A stretch of 64,000 nt of DNA. Origin: Amycolatopsis sp. CA-128772. GTDB lineage: Bacteria > Actinomycetota > Actinomycetes > Mycobacteriales > Pseudonocardiaceae. This document shows positions 17,517-26,547 of the stretch, in pieces. Made by a program: the position numbers and the translations under genes. How positions within the stretch are numbered: position 1 is the stretch's first letter; each line of letters starts with the position of its first letter. The stretch covers positions 124,001 through 188,000 of the forward strand of contig NZ_PPHG01000071.1 in the NCBI RefSeq assembly GCF_002904295.1, given 5' to 3'. Below the pieces are notes generated by a model. It was not told the origin of the DNA. It did no database searches and saw only the letters and a list, made by a program, of their open reading frames with translations.

Positions 17517-19274
17517 ATGTCCTTGGGTGTTTCGTCCGCGAGGCGAAGAATCTTCGCCGCCTGCACCGCACTGCTCTTGCCGCTCGTCCTCGCGCCCGCC
17601 GCGCACGCCGCCGGGTCGCCGCTGCTCGTGGATCCCGGGCACGGCAAGCACAAGATCGCCGCGGAGGCTCGGCACGACGTGCCGAATCCGCTGCTCAAGG
17701 AGCAGTTCGCCGAAGGGGAAGAGGACGAGGACGGCGACGATCCCGCGCTGTCCGCGCTCTGCCAGACCTACCTCGGCAAGCCGAACCCGTACCGGCCGCT
17801 CGCGCCGAACACCGACGTCATCGACGGTGACACCATCGTGCCCACCGGCAGCCAGACCGGCTGCAGCACGGCGCAGAACGAGACGACCGTCGCCGTCAAC
17901 CCGGAGAACCCGCGCAACATCGTCGCCGGGGCGAACGACTACCGGCTGTACAACACGCGCGAGGCGCGCAACGACTCCGGCGGCTTCGCCTACACCTCGT
18001 TCGACGTCGGCCGGACCTGGGCGAACGTCCAGCTGCCGCACCTCGACTTCCCGACCGGCGCGGCCGCCCCGCTGTCCTATATGGACGCCGCCGGTGACCC
18101 GGCGATCGCGTTCGGGCCGCACAACACGGTGTACTACGCGACGCTGGTGTTCAGCCGGGCCGCGGTGCCCGACGACCAGCAGCTCGCCAGCGGCATCGCC
18201 GTTTCGGTGTCGCACGACGGCGGCCGCAGCTTCGGCGACCCGGCGGTCCTGCACCTCGACGGCGTGACGCCGGCGGGCACGCCGACGCCCACGAACATCT
18301 TCAACGACAAGGAGTGGATCGCCGCCGACCCGGTCACCGGCGACGTCTACGTGACCTGGACGCAGTTCACCTACGACGCGGCCGGCGCGTTCGTCGAGTC
18401 GCCGATCGTGCTGTCGAAGTCCCGCGACTTCGGCCGGACGTGGTCGCCGATGCGCCGGATTTCGCCGTCCCTGACCGGGTTCTCCGGCGGGATCACGCCG
18501 TTCGGCAGCGGCTCGAACCCGGTGGTCACCCGCGACGGGACGCTCCAGGTCGCGTACGAGACGTCGGTGTGCGCGACGGCCGCGTGCGACCAGCCGGCCG
18601 ACCACGATGCGGTCGTCGTGGCGACCTCGCGCGACGGCGGCCGGACCTTCCGGCACGCGGAGGTGGGGCTCGACTTCGACTTCCCGGTGGACGAAGACGT
18701 CGCCAACAACGCGCTGACCGGCGAGAACTTCCGGGTCAACAGCTTCCCGCAGCTGACCTACGACCGCGTGACGGACCACCTGTGGGTGACCTGGGCGGAC
18801 GACCGCAACGGCACGTACCGCGACGGCGAGTCGGTGAAGACGAACGGCGACGCCTTCCTCAGCGGTTCCGACGGCCGCCACGGCTGGTCCAAGCCGGTGA
18901 AGATCGGCACGGGCGCGGACGAGGTGTTCCCGGCGGTCGCGGCCCTGGCCGGCCGGGTCGCGGTGACGTTCTACACGCGCGGTTACGACCCGGGCGGCAT
19001 CGGCCTGGACTACGCGTACGCGACCGGCTGGGGCGACCGCATGTCCCCGGTCCGCAGGATCACGACCCAGACGGCGAACCCCCAGGTCCAGTTCGTCTCG
19101 ACGGGCGCGGTGACGGGCAAGGAACTCCAGGGCGTGTTCATCGGCGACTACACGGCGGCGGCGGTCGGCGCGGACTTCCGCCTGCACCCGGTGTGGACGG
19201 ACTTCCGCGGCAACCCGGGGAAGACCCTGCCGAACCAGGACGTCGGAACGCAGTCGCTGCCGATGTTCCCGTAG
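17517..19274 (+). CDS. Secreted Asp-box (sialidase-like) beta-propeller protein
   Basis: The ATG at 17517 has GGAAAGGA upstream and gives 585 residues with a signal peptide (RRRIFAACTALLLPLVLAPAAHAAG). Asp-box motifs of the S-x-D-x-G-x-T/S-W/F type recur: SHDGGRSF, SRDFGRTW and SRDGGRTF, plus SFDVGRTW. These mark a six-bladed propeller like sialidases or exported Asp-box proteins. I cannot confirm the sialidase arginine triad, so the catalytic activity is open. A hairpin terminator follows the stop. Confidence 0.8.
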   Translation: MSLGVSSARRRIFAACTALLLPLVLAPAAHAAGSPLLVDPGHGKHKIAAEARHDVPNPLLKEQFAEGEEDEDGDDPALSALCQTYLGKPNPYRPLAPNTDVIDGDTIVPTGSQTGCSTAQNETTVAVNPENPRNIVAGANDYRLYNTREARNDSGGFAYTSFDVGRTWANVQLPHLDFPTGAAAPLSYMDAAGDPAIAFGPHNTVYYATLVFSRAAVPDDQQLASGIAVSVSHDGGRSFGDPAVLHLDGVTPAGTPTPTNIFNDKEWIAADPVTGDVYVTWTQFTYDAAGAFVESPIVLSKSRDFGRTWSPMRRISPSLTGFSGGITPFGSGSNPVVTRDGTLQVAYETSVCATAACDQPADHDAVVVATSRDGGRTFRHAEVGLDFDFPVDEDVANNALTGENFRVNSFPQLTYDRVTDHLWVTWADDRNGTYRDGESVKTNGDAFLSGSDGRHGWSKPVKIGTGADEVFPAVAALAGRVAVTFYTRGYDPGGIGLDYAYATGWGDRMSPVRRITTQTANPQVQFVSTGAVTGKELQGVFIGDYTAAAVGADFRLHPVWTDFRGNPGKTLPNQDVGTQSLPMFP

Positions 19275-19282
19275 TGGTGATC

Positions 19283-19318
19283 GTTCCGGCCGCTCCCGGG
19301 TCCGGGGGCGGCCGGAAC
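19283..19318 (+). terminator. Hairpin terminator after the Asp-box protein gene
   Basis: Arms GTTCCGGCCGCTCCC (19283-19297) and its complement at 19304-19318 pair at 14 of 15 positions with a 6-nt loop. It starts 8 bp after the stop codon and lies between two convergent genes. Confidence 0.75.
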
Positions 19319-19372
19319 GGGCATTTCGCGTGCTTGCGCGGGCATCTCGGGTGATCGGCGGGGCATCACCCG

Positions 19373-21061
19373 CTACTTGGCGTCGGCGTAGGTGTCGACC
19401 GCTGCGGTCTGCATCGGGAAGTGGACCGGGCAGGCCGGGCCGAACAGCATTCTGGCCGCCTCCGTGACCGAGTCCGTGATGGCCGTGGCGACTTCGGTGG
19501 CCAGGGCGGCCGGGGTGTGGACGATCACCTCGTCGTGCTGGAAGAACACCAGGTGGGCCGGCGACGGCAAGCGGGTGCGCAGGGTCGCCAGCATCACCGC
19601 CGTCATGTCCGCCGCGCTCGCCTGGACCACGAAGTTGCGGGTGAAGCGGCCCCAGCCGCGGGAGGCTCGGCGGGCCTTCAGCTCCGCTGCTTCGTCCACG
19701 GCCGAACCGCCGGTCAGCGCGCGCCACGCCGCCGAAGGGGCCGGAGACGTGCGGCCCAGGCGGGAGCGGACGCGCTCGCCGCGTTCGCCCGCCTGGGCGG
19801 CTCGCTCCACATAGGACACCGCGTCCGGGAAACGCCGGCGCAGCAAGCCCAGCAGGGGCCCGGCCTCGCCGGACGTGCCGCCGTACATCGCCGACAGCAT
19901 CGCGATCTTCGCGCGGGACCGGTCGTCGCGGTCGTCGTTCGCCGCCGGTACCCAGCGGGCGGCCGAAAACAGGGCCTCGCCCAGGCGTGCGTACAGGTCC
20001 GTCGCCGCCGCGACGTCGGCCAGCCGCCGGTCGCCCGACAACGCCGTCAGCACCCGCGGCTCCAGCTGGGCCGCGTCGGCCACCACCAGCTTCCAGCCCG
20101 GGTCCGCCCGGACGCACGTCCGCAGCACCTTCGGGATCTGCAGCGCCCCGCCGCCGCGGCTGGCCCACCGCCCGGACACCACGCCGCCGACGACGTAGTG
20201 CGGCCGGAACCGGCCGTCGCCGACCCACTCCTCGAGCCACGCCCAGCCGTTCGCGGTGAACAGCCGCGACAGCTCTTTGTACTCCAGCAACGGCCCGACC
20301 GCCGGGTGGTCGATGCCCTTCAGCAGGTACTTCCGCGCCGCCGGCACCTCGATCCCCTCGCGGGCCAGCGCCCGGACCACGCTCGGCGGCGAATCCGGGT
20401 TCACCGGGCGCCCGCCGAACGCCTCGCTGATCTTCGCGGCCAGCTCCACCAGCGCCTTCGGCCGCTGCCCGGCCGGCACCCGCGGGCCCAGCCGGGACAC
20501 CAGCAGCTCCTCGTGCACGTCGGCGCGCCAGGGCAGGCCGTCGGCCGACATCTCCGCCGCGGCCAGCGCGCTCGCCGACTCCGCGGCCAGCAGCAGCCGC
20601 ATCCGGTCCGGGTGCCCGGTCGCCGCCACCCGCCGCTCCTGCTCGGCGAGCACGCGCCGGACCGCCGTGACGACCGTCACGCCCGCCGGCAGCGTCGGCA
20701 CCCGCGTCTCGAACAGCGTCGGCTGGGCCAGCTCGACGGCGGATTGCTCGGACGGCGGTTCCTCCCCGTTCGCCCTGGCCCAGGCCGCGCGCAGGCTCCG
20801 CGACTGCGTCTCCGCGCCCTCGTAGGCCAGCAGCAGCCCTTCGGCCAGTTCGAGGTCGTAGCAGCGACGCACCCGCAGCCCGGCCGCGAGCAGCACCGGG
20901 TAGGTCCGCTCCACCGACGAGAACACCCACCGCGGCGCCAAGGACGCCTCCAGCTCCCGCGCCCGCGCCACGAACGCGGCCTCGTCCAGGCCGGTGACCG
21001 TGTCGGTCTGCGTGTGCACGGTGAAACTGCCGTCCTCCTCCCGTCCCGCTATCACCTGCAC
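19373..21061 (-). CDS. Bifunctional 3'-5' exonuclease-like / family A DNA polymerase (short PolA paralogue)
   Basis: 562 residues from GTG 21061. It is much shorter than PolA and lacks a 5' nuclease domain. Residues 1-180 resemble a degenerate 3'-5' exonuclease domain. The C-terminal half has polymerase motif A (VADAAQLEPR, 327-336), motif B (RSRAKIAMLSAMYGG, about 381-395) and motif C (FQHDEVIVH). The GRWASRGGGALQIPK segment corresponds to the template-binding region of family A. Such short polymerases are common actinomycete accessory enzymes, probably acting in repair. It is convergent with the Asp-box gene. Confidence 0.88.
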   Translation of the reverse strand: MQVIAGREEDGSFTVHTQTDTVTGLDEAAFVARARELEASLAPRWVFSSVERTYPVLLAAGLRVRRCYDLELAEGLLLAYEGAETQSRSLRAAWARANGEEPPSEQSAVELAQPTLFETRVPTLPAGVTVVTAVRRVLAEQERRVAATGHPDRMRLLLAAESASALAAAEMSADGLPWRADVHEELLVSRLGPRVPAGQRPKALVELAAKISEAFGGRPVNPDSPPSVVRALAREGIEVPAARKYLLKGIDHPAVGPLLEYKELSRLFTANGWAWLEEWVGDGRFRPHYVVGGVVSGRWASRGGGALQIPKVLRTCVRADPGWKLVVADAAQLEPRVLTALSGDRRLADVAAATDLYARLGEALFSAARWVPAANDDRDDRSRAKIAMLSAMYGGTSGEAGPLLGLLRRRFPDAVSYVERAAQAGERGERVRSRLGRTSPAPSAAWRALTGGSAVDEAAELKARRASRGWGRFTRNFVVQASAADMTAVMLATLRTRLPSPAHLVFFQHDEVIVHTPAALATEVATAITDSVTEAARMLFGPACPVHFPMQTAAVDTYADAK

Positions 21062-21089
21062 CCGGACATCATGCCGATCGACACCGACA

Positions 21090-21285
21090 TTTTCCGGGAG
21101 TGCGGGTGGCGGGAGCCCCCGCCCGGGGGCGAAGCCCCGGCTGTCACTGTCGGTTTTCGGGGGTGCGGGTGGCGGGAGCCCGCGCCCCGGGGCGATGCCC
21201 CGGCTGCCACTGTCGGTTTCCGGGGGTGCGGGTGGCGGGAGCCCGCGCCCCGGGGCGAAGCCCCGGCTGCCACCGCCAGTTTCCG
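21090..21285. repeat. Three tandem ~63-bp repeats, each with a GAA-loop hairpin
   Basis: Units begin near 21090, 21154 and 21217 (spacings 64, 63; partial fourth start near 21280). Each contains GGGTGCGGGTGGCGGGAGCC followed by a perfect GC-rich hairpin with stem CCGGGGC and GAA loop (unit 2 has one change). A diverged inverted copy lies at 23029-23081, on the other side of the acyl-CoA synthetase gene. The period is a multiple of three, so the minus strand reads as a spurious 21-residue repeat peptide. Confidence 0.85.
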
Positions 21286-21393
21286 GGCTGGTGCGTTCGG
21301 CGTACGGTTGGTTTACTCTCCAGTAGCTCCCATACCGCCGGTACGCCCGCCGTCGGCGTGGGCTCTCTTCCCCGCAGCAACGGAGGTGCTTGG

Positions 21394-23028
21394 ATGAGCC
21401 TGGTCGCGCTCGCCACCACGGTGGCGGACAAGGTGACCGAGACGGTGCGCAGCGTCGACGTGATGCGGCGGGCGGGCCTCGTCCCCTTCCCCCGGCTCGA
21501 CGAAGGCGTGCGCTCGCTGGTCGCGCTGCGGAAGTTCGGCCCGTTCGCCGGCGCCAACCACATCTCCGCCCGCCGCGACCCGGCCGCCGTCGGCATCGTC
21601 GACGAGCTCGGCCCGCTCACCTACAAGCAGCTCGACGACCAGTCGAACGCGCTGGCCCGGGCCTGGTCCGAACGCGGCATCCGGCCCGGCCAGGTCGTCG
21701 CCGCGCTCTGCCGCGACCACCGCGGCCTGGTCATCACCATGGCCGCGTCCGGCAAGCTCGGCGTCCGCCTGCTGCTGATGAACACCGGGTTCGCCAAGCC
21801 GCAGCTGGCCGACGTGGCCAAGCGCGAAGGCGTCACCGCGCTCGTCTACGACCAGGAGTTCACCGGCCTGCTCGACGCGATCCCCGACGGCGTCGACCGC
21901 TACCTCGCCTGGGTCGACCCCGGTTCCGACCTGACCGACCGGACCGTCCCGGTGCTCGACGAGATCATCGCCAGCACCGACGACCGGCCCTGGCCAGCGC
22001 CGGCCAAGCCGGGCGGTTTCGTGCTCCTGACCAGCGGCACCACCGGCACGCCGAAGGGCGCGCCGCGGCCGCACACCTCCGCGCTGGCGTCCGCGCAGTT
22101 CCTCGACCGGATCCCCCTGCGGTCCAACGAAGCCACGTACATGGGTGCGCCGCTGTTCCACGGCACCGGGCTCTCGCAGTTCATCCTGTCCTTCGCGCTC
22201 GGCTCGAAGGTGGTGATGCGGCGCAAGTTCCACCCCGAAGAGGCGCTGCGCGGCGTCGCCGAGCACCGGTGCACCGCGCTCGTGCTCGTCCCGACCATGC
22301 TGCAGCGGATCGTCGACCTGCCCAAGGAGGTCCGCGAGAAGTACGACACGTCGGCGCTGCGGATCGTCTTCGTGGCCGGCTCGGCCCTCTCGCCGGACCT
22401 CGGCAACCGCGCGAACGAGGCGTTCGGCCCGGTCGTGCACAACCTCTACGGCTCGACCGAGGTCGCGGTGGCGACGGTCGCGACGCCTGAGGACTGGGTG
22501 AAGGCTCCGGGCACGGTCGGCCGCGCGCCGGTCGGCTGCAAAGTGGCGCTGTACGACCAAAACGGCAGCCGCATCACCGAGCCGCACGTGACCGGGCGGG
22601 TGTTCGTCGGCAGCGGCCTCAGCTTCGGCGGCTACACCGACGGCCGCCACAAGGAGATCATCGACGGCCTGCTTTCCAGCGGCGACGTCGGCCACTTCGA
22701 CGAGGACGGCCTGCTGTTCATCGACGGCCGCGACGACGAGATGATCGTCTCCGGCGGCGAGAACGTGTTCCCGATCGAGGTGGAGAACCTCCTGGTCGAG
22801 CGCGAGGACGTGATCGAGGCGGCGGTGATCGGCGTCGAGGACCCGGAGTTCGGCCAGCGGCTGAAGGCGTTCGTCGTGCGGGCCGAAGGGGCCGACCTGG
22901 ACGCCGACGAGCTCCGCGACTACGTCAAGGCGAACCTGGCCCGCTACAAGGTGCCCCGGGACGTCGAGTTCCTCGACGAGCTGCCGCGCAACGCCACCGG
23001 GAAGGTGCTGCGCACCAAGCTGCAGTGA
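21394..23028 (+). CDS. Long-chain acyl-CoA synthetase (FadD-like, AMP-forming)
   Basis: GGAGG precedes ATG 21394; 544 residues. Adenylate-forming motifs: LLTSGTTGTPKGAPRPHTS (P-loop), LYGSTEVAVAT (A5), SSGDVGHFDEDG and the DDEMIVSGGENVFPIEVEN hinge, then the C-terminal catalytic lysine in PRNATGKVLRTKL. It activates fatty or related carboxylic acids to CoA thioesters. The N-terminal extension (ATTVADKVTETVRSVDVMRRAG) resembles mycobacterial FadD2-type enzymes. The gene stands alone and is bracketed by copies of the same hairpin repeat. Confidence 0.93.
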   Translation: MSLVALATTVADKVTETVRSVDVMRRAGLVPFPRLDEGVRSLVALRKFGPFAGANHISARRDPAAVGIVDELGPLTYKQLDDQSNALARAWSERGIRPGQVVAALCRDHRGLVITMAASGKLGVRLLLMNTGFAKPQLADVAKREGVTALVYDQEFTGLLDAIPDGVDRYLAWVDPGSDLTDRTVPVLDEIIASTDDRPWPAPAKPGGFVLLTSGTTGTPKGAPRPHTSALASAQFLDRIPLRSNEATYMGAPLFHGTGLSQFILSFALGSKVVMRRKFHPEEALRGVAEHRCTALVLVPTMLQRIVDLPKEVREKYDTSALRIVFVAGSALSPDLGNRANEAFGPVVHNLYGSTEVAVATVATPEDWVKAPGTVGRAPVGCKVALYDQNGSRITEPHVTGRVFVGSGLSFGGYTDGRHKEIIDGLLSSGDVGHFDEDGLLFIDGRDDEMIVSGGENVFPIEVENLLVEREDVIEAAVIGVEDPEFGQRLKAFVVRAEGADLDADELRDYVKANLARYKVPRDVEFLDELPRNATGKVLRTKLQ

Positions 23029-23081
23029 CCACCGAGGCTTCGCCTCGGGCCGGGGACTTCGCCACCCGGACCCCCGAGAAG
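23029..23081. repeat. Inverted, diverged copy of the 63-bp hairpin repeat; probable bidirectional terminator
   Basis: The block fills the gap between the acyl-CoA synthetase stop and the stop of the convergent 23084 gene. It contains the hairpin CCGAGGC-TTC-GCCTCGG. Its reverse complement aligns along its length with the units at 21090-21285, including CGGGGGT and CGGGTGGCG. Confidence 0.7.
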
Positions 23082-23083
23082 CG

Positions 23084-23422
23084 TCACGAGCCGCGCTGGA
23101 CGTTGACGATCCGCCAGCGCCCGGCCCGGCATTCGCCGACCACGGTGCAGGCGACGCCGTCGCGGGTACCGGTCGCGACGCCGACCGACGGCGTCACCTG
23201 CAGGCGCGTCCACCGGAACGCGCCTGCGGGCACGCGACCGGGCCAGCCGGCCTTGCCGAGCACGCGCCCGGCCGGGCCGTCGCCGCGGAAACCGTCGGCC
23301 AGCAACGACGCCAGCGCCTCGACGTCGCCGGCCGCGTCGGCGTCGCACCAGCGGGCCAGCACCTCTTCGAACGTCTCCACGACCTGAAGGTCGCAGGCAC
23401 CGGGGAGGTGAACATCGGCCAC
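23084..23422 (-). CDS. Small SnoaL/NTF2-like protein
   Basis: 112 residues from GTG 23422, or 98 from GTG 23380; neither start has a clear ribosome site. The pattern VVETFEEVLARWCDADAAGDVEALASLLADGF is the usual opening helix-loop-helix of the SnoaL/NTF2 cone fold, and VACTVVGECRAGRWRIVNVQR its final strands. It probably binds or isomerises a small ligand. It is divergent from and close to the LuxR-type regulator at 23456. Confidence 0.68.
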   Translation of the reverse strand: MADVHLPGACDLQVVETFEEVLARWCDADAAGDVEALASLLADGFRGDGPAGRVLGKAGWPGRVPAGAFRWTRLQVTPSVGVATGTRDGVACTVVGECRAGRWRIVNVQRGS

Positions 23423-23455
23423 CTGGCCGAGATCCGCTGGCAGACTGGCCGGGCC

Positions 23456-26413
23456 ATGACTGCGACGAAACTCCTCCCGGCGGGCACCGTCACGATCCTC
23501 TGCGCCGGCGACGCCGACCCGGCCGTCTTCGCCACCCCCGGCGAGGCGCTGGCGGCGCTCAGCGGCGGGCCGGCGGCCGTGCACACCGGGGACGTGCTGC
23601 TCCGCGACGACGGCACGCCGGCCGGCCCCGTCGTCCGCCGCTGCCAGCAGCTGCGCGCCCTGGCGGACGAGGGCCGGGTCCTCGTGTCGGCGCGCACCGC
23701 GGCCGACCTCCGCGACGCCGTCCCGCTGCACGACCTCGGCGTCCACCGCCTGCCGGACCTCACCGCGCCCGAGCGGGTCTTCGAACTCGGCGAGGCCCCC
23801 GCTCCCCGGCCGCCGCGCTGGCTCGACGCCGTCCCGAACAACCTCCCCGTGCAGCTGACCGGGTTCGTCGGCCGTGACGCCGAGGTGGCCGACGTCCGGC
23901 GGCACCTGGCCGGGACGCGGCTGGTCACCCTGGCCGGGCCCGGCGGCAGCGGCAAGACGCGGCTCGCCGCGCAGGTCGCCGCCGGTGGGGCGTGGCCCGA
24001 CGGCGTGTGGTGGGTCGAGCTCGACGCCGTGACCGAGGTCGCCGGACAGGTCGCCGCCACGCTCGGCATCCCGGTGGAGCCCACCGCCGGCGCGGCGCGT
24101 TCGGTCGCGACGGACCTGCGTGACCGCCGCGTCCTGCTCTGCCTCGACAACTGCGAGCACGTCCTCGACGGCGCCGCCGAAGTCGCCCTCGAACTGCTGC
24201 GGTCCTGCCCGGAGGTGGCGGTGCTGACCACCAGCCGGGAACCGCTGGGCGTGCCGGGGGAGACGGTGTGGCGGGTGCCGCCGCTGGCCGTCGAAGAAGC
24301 CGTCGCGCTGTTCGTCGAACGGGCCGGCGCGGTCCGGCCGCGGTTCACCCTGGACGCCTCCAGCGTGGCCGCCGTCCGGTCGATCTGCACGCGGCTCGAC
24401 GGCATCCCGCTGGCCGTCGAGCTGGCGGCGGCCTGGCTCGGCGCGCTGACCCCGCACCAGATCGACGCCGGCCTCGATGACCGGTTCGCGCTGCTCACCC
24501 GCGGCCCGCGCGGGGTGCCGGCGCGGCAGCGGACCCTCGAAGGGTCGATCGCGTGGAGCCACGACCAGCTCGGCGACGAGGACCGCGCGGTGTTCCGGCG
24601 GCTCGCGGTGTTCGCCGGCGGGTTCACGCTGGCCGCGGCGGGCGGCCCGGCCGTGCTGCCCGCGCTCGGCCGGCTCGTCGACAAGTCCCTGGTGCTGGCC
24701 GAAGACGGCCGGTACCGGCTGCTGGAAACGCTCCGCGAGTACGCGGCGGCCCGGCTGGCCGAGGCGGGGGAGACGGCCGCTGCGCGCGACCGGCACCTCG
24801 ACCACTTCCTGGCTCTGGCCGAAGCCGCCGAACCCGACCTCGACCGCGACAAGGACGCCTGGCGGGCGCGCGTCGAACCCGAGCGCGACAACCTGCGGGC
24901 GGCCCTGGAATGGGGGCTGGCGCTGGAGGACCCCGGCCGCGGGCGCCGGCTCGCGGCCGCCGTCGCGTGGCTGTGGAACCTGCACGGCCGCGGCCACGAG
25001 GGCCTGGCCTACCTCGAGCGCGCGGTCGCCCGCCGCCCGGACGACCGGACCGCGCTGCAGGCCCGGCTGCTGACCGGGATGGGCCTGGTCGCGGACACGA
25101 CGGCGCCGTTCGACCGCGAAGCCGCCCGGCGGGGCCTCGACTTGGCCATCGAGCTCGGCGAAGCGGGCCTGCGCGCGCGGTGCCTGGCCCTGACCGCCCT
25201 CGGCCACCTGTACACGGACCTGGACGCCGCCTGGGACATCACCTTCGAAGCCGAGAAGGTCGCCGAGGACGCCGGAGACGGCTTCGCGCGGGACAGCGCG
25301 TTGATGCTGCGCGGGATCGTCCGCTTCGCCCGCGACTGCCACGACGAGGCCGCGCCGCTGCTGGACGAGGCGGCGGACGGGCTGCTGCGCCGCGGCGACC
25401 GCGGTCTCGCGTCGACGGTCCTCAGTGTCCGGTCCGGGATCGCGCTCGCCGCGGCGGACCTGCCGCGGGCGCGGGAGCTCGCGGTGCAAGCCGTCGACGT
25501 CGCGGCCCCGCTCGCCGACTTCCACCGGGTCAACACGACGCTGTGCCGGCTCGCGTCGGTGCACGGCCTGGCCGGGGACGTCGACGCCGGGTTCCGCGTG
25601 CTGGACCCGTTCCTGCGGCTGGTGGAAACGGCGGGCGACGTCTTCGTGCCGGGCCTGGCCGGGGTGCTGGGGGAGCTGCACCGGCGGCGGGGCGAGCCCG
25701 AAGCCGCGTTGCGCTGGTTCGAGCGCGAAGCCGTCCCCGGGACGTACATGGCCGCGCAGGGCCTGGCCGAGCGCGGCGCTCTGCTGCGGGCGCTCGGCCG
25801 GGCCGACGAGGCCGCGGAGGTGCTCGCGACCGCCGTCGACCTCACCCGTCGCTGGTCGCTGCCGTCGCCGCTCGCCGACGCCCTCGACCAGCAAGGCCAC
25901 CTGGCGGAGCCGGCCCAGGCGGCCGAACTGCACTACGAAGCGTTGAACCTGCGCCTCGACCACGGCCTGCGGCTGGGCGTCCTGGCCAGCCTGGACGCGC
26001 TGACGACGCTGCTCGCCCGCACCGGCCGCGAGGCCGACGCGGCCCGCGTGCTCGTCTCGGCCGACCGGGCCCGGTCGGACCTGGGCTTCCCCCGGCGCCC
26101 GCTGGAGCAGGCGGAGCTGGACGCGCTCGGGCTGGTGCCGGCCGGGCCGCCGATGGGCCTCGACGACGTCGTCGCGTTCGTGCGCCGGGCCCGCGGCAGC
26201 CGCGGCCGGCCGTCGAGCGGCTGGGCCAGCCTGACGCCGACCGAGCTGGAGGTCGTGAAGCTGGCCGCCGGCGGCTGCACGAACCCGGAGATCGGCACCC
26301 GCCTGTTCATGAGCCGGGGCACGGTGAAGACGCACCTGGCGCACGTCTACGCGAAGCTCGGCATCGCGAACCGCACGGAGCTGGCCACCCGCGCGGCGGC
26401 CCACCTGAGCTGA
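23456..26413 (+). CDS. Large ATP-binding LuxR-family regulator (LAL/MalT-like) with degenerate cyclase domain
   Basis: 985 residues from ATG 23456. The N-terminus (about 10-112; HTGDVLL, GPVVRRCQQLRALADEGRVLVS, RVFELG) resembles a truncated class III adenylate-cyclase domain without metal residues. Then come an NB-ARC-type ATPase with Walker A GPGGSGKT (161-168) and LCLDNCEH Walker B, and TPR-like helical repeats. A C-terminal LuxR helix-turn-helix closes the protein (LTPTELEVVKLAAGG, GTVKTHLAHVYAKLG, last 60 residues). Such proteins integrate ATP and an unknown ligand to activate transcription. The target is not evident from the neighbours. Confidence 0.9.
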   Translation: MTATKLLPAGTVTILCAGDADPAVFATPGEALAALSGGPAAVHTGDVLLRDDGTPAGPVVRRCQQLRALADEGRVLVSARTAADLRDAVPLHDLGVHRLPDLTAPERVFELGEAPAPRPPRWLDAVPNNLPVQLTGFVGRDAEVADVRRHLAGTRLVTLAGPGGSGKTRLAAQVAAGGAWPDGVWWVELDAVTEVAGQVAATLGIPVEPTAGAARSVATDLRDRRVLLCLDNCEHVLDGAAEVALELLRSCPEVAVLTTSREPLGVPGETVWRVPPLAVEEAVALFVERAGAVRPRFTLDASSVAAVRSICTRLDGIPLAVELAAAWLGALTPHQIDAGLDDRFALLTRGPRGVPARQRTLEGSIAWSHDQLGDEDRAVFRRLAVFAGGFTLAAAGGPAVLPALGRLVDKSLVLAEDGRYRLLETLREYAAARLAEAGETAAARDRHLDHFLALAEAAEPDLDRDKDAWRARVEPERDNLRAALEWGLALEDPGRGRRLAAAVAWLWNLHGRGHEGLAYLERAVARRPDDRTALQARLLTGMGLVADTTAPFDREAARRGLDLAIELGEAGLRARCLALTALGHLYTDLDAAWDITFEAEKVAEDAGDGFARDSALMLRGIVRFARDCHDEAAPLLDEAADGLLRRGDRGLASTVLSVRSGIALAAADLPRARELAVQAVDVAAPLADFHRVNTTLCRLASVHGLAGDVDAGFRVLDPFLRLVETAGDVFVPGLAGVLGELHRRRGEPEAALRWFEREAVPGTYMAAQGLAERGALLRALGRADEAAEVLATAVDLTRRWSLPSPLADALDQQGHLAEPAQAAELHYEALNLRLDHGLRLGVLASLDALTTLLARTGREADAARVLVSADRARSDLGFPRRPLEQAELDALGLVPAGPPMGLDDVVAFVRRARGSRGRPSSGWASLTPTELEVVKLAAGGCTNPEIGTRLFMSRGTVKTHLAHVYAKLGIANRTELATRAAAHLS

Positions 26414-26419
26414 GGACGT

Positions 26420-26535
26420 ACCGGACAGGTCGGCTCGCGTACCCGGAGCGTCGGCTTGCGCCTGGAGGGTCGGTTCGCGTGCCTGGAGGGTCGGCCGGCG
26501 AGCCGACCGCCTGGGTACGCCAGCCGACTGGCTGG
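26420..26535. repeat. 21-bp repeat family, locus 1 (degenerate, both orientations)
   Basis: About four units of the GAGGGTCGGTTCGCGTRCCTG type are followed by about two in inverted orientation (GGGTACGCCAGCCGACTGGCT). It lies between the stops of the LuxR gene and the convergent HTH gene. The same family occurs at 52765-53016, and a related set at 60839-60901. Confidence 0.7.
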
Positions 26536-26547
26536 GTGCGTGCGGTG

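Noticed and set aside
21052..21273. 73-codon minus-strand frame of three 21-residue repeats
   Set aside because: It is produced by the 63-bp tandem nucleotide repeat; there is no independent ribosome site or family.
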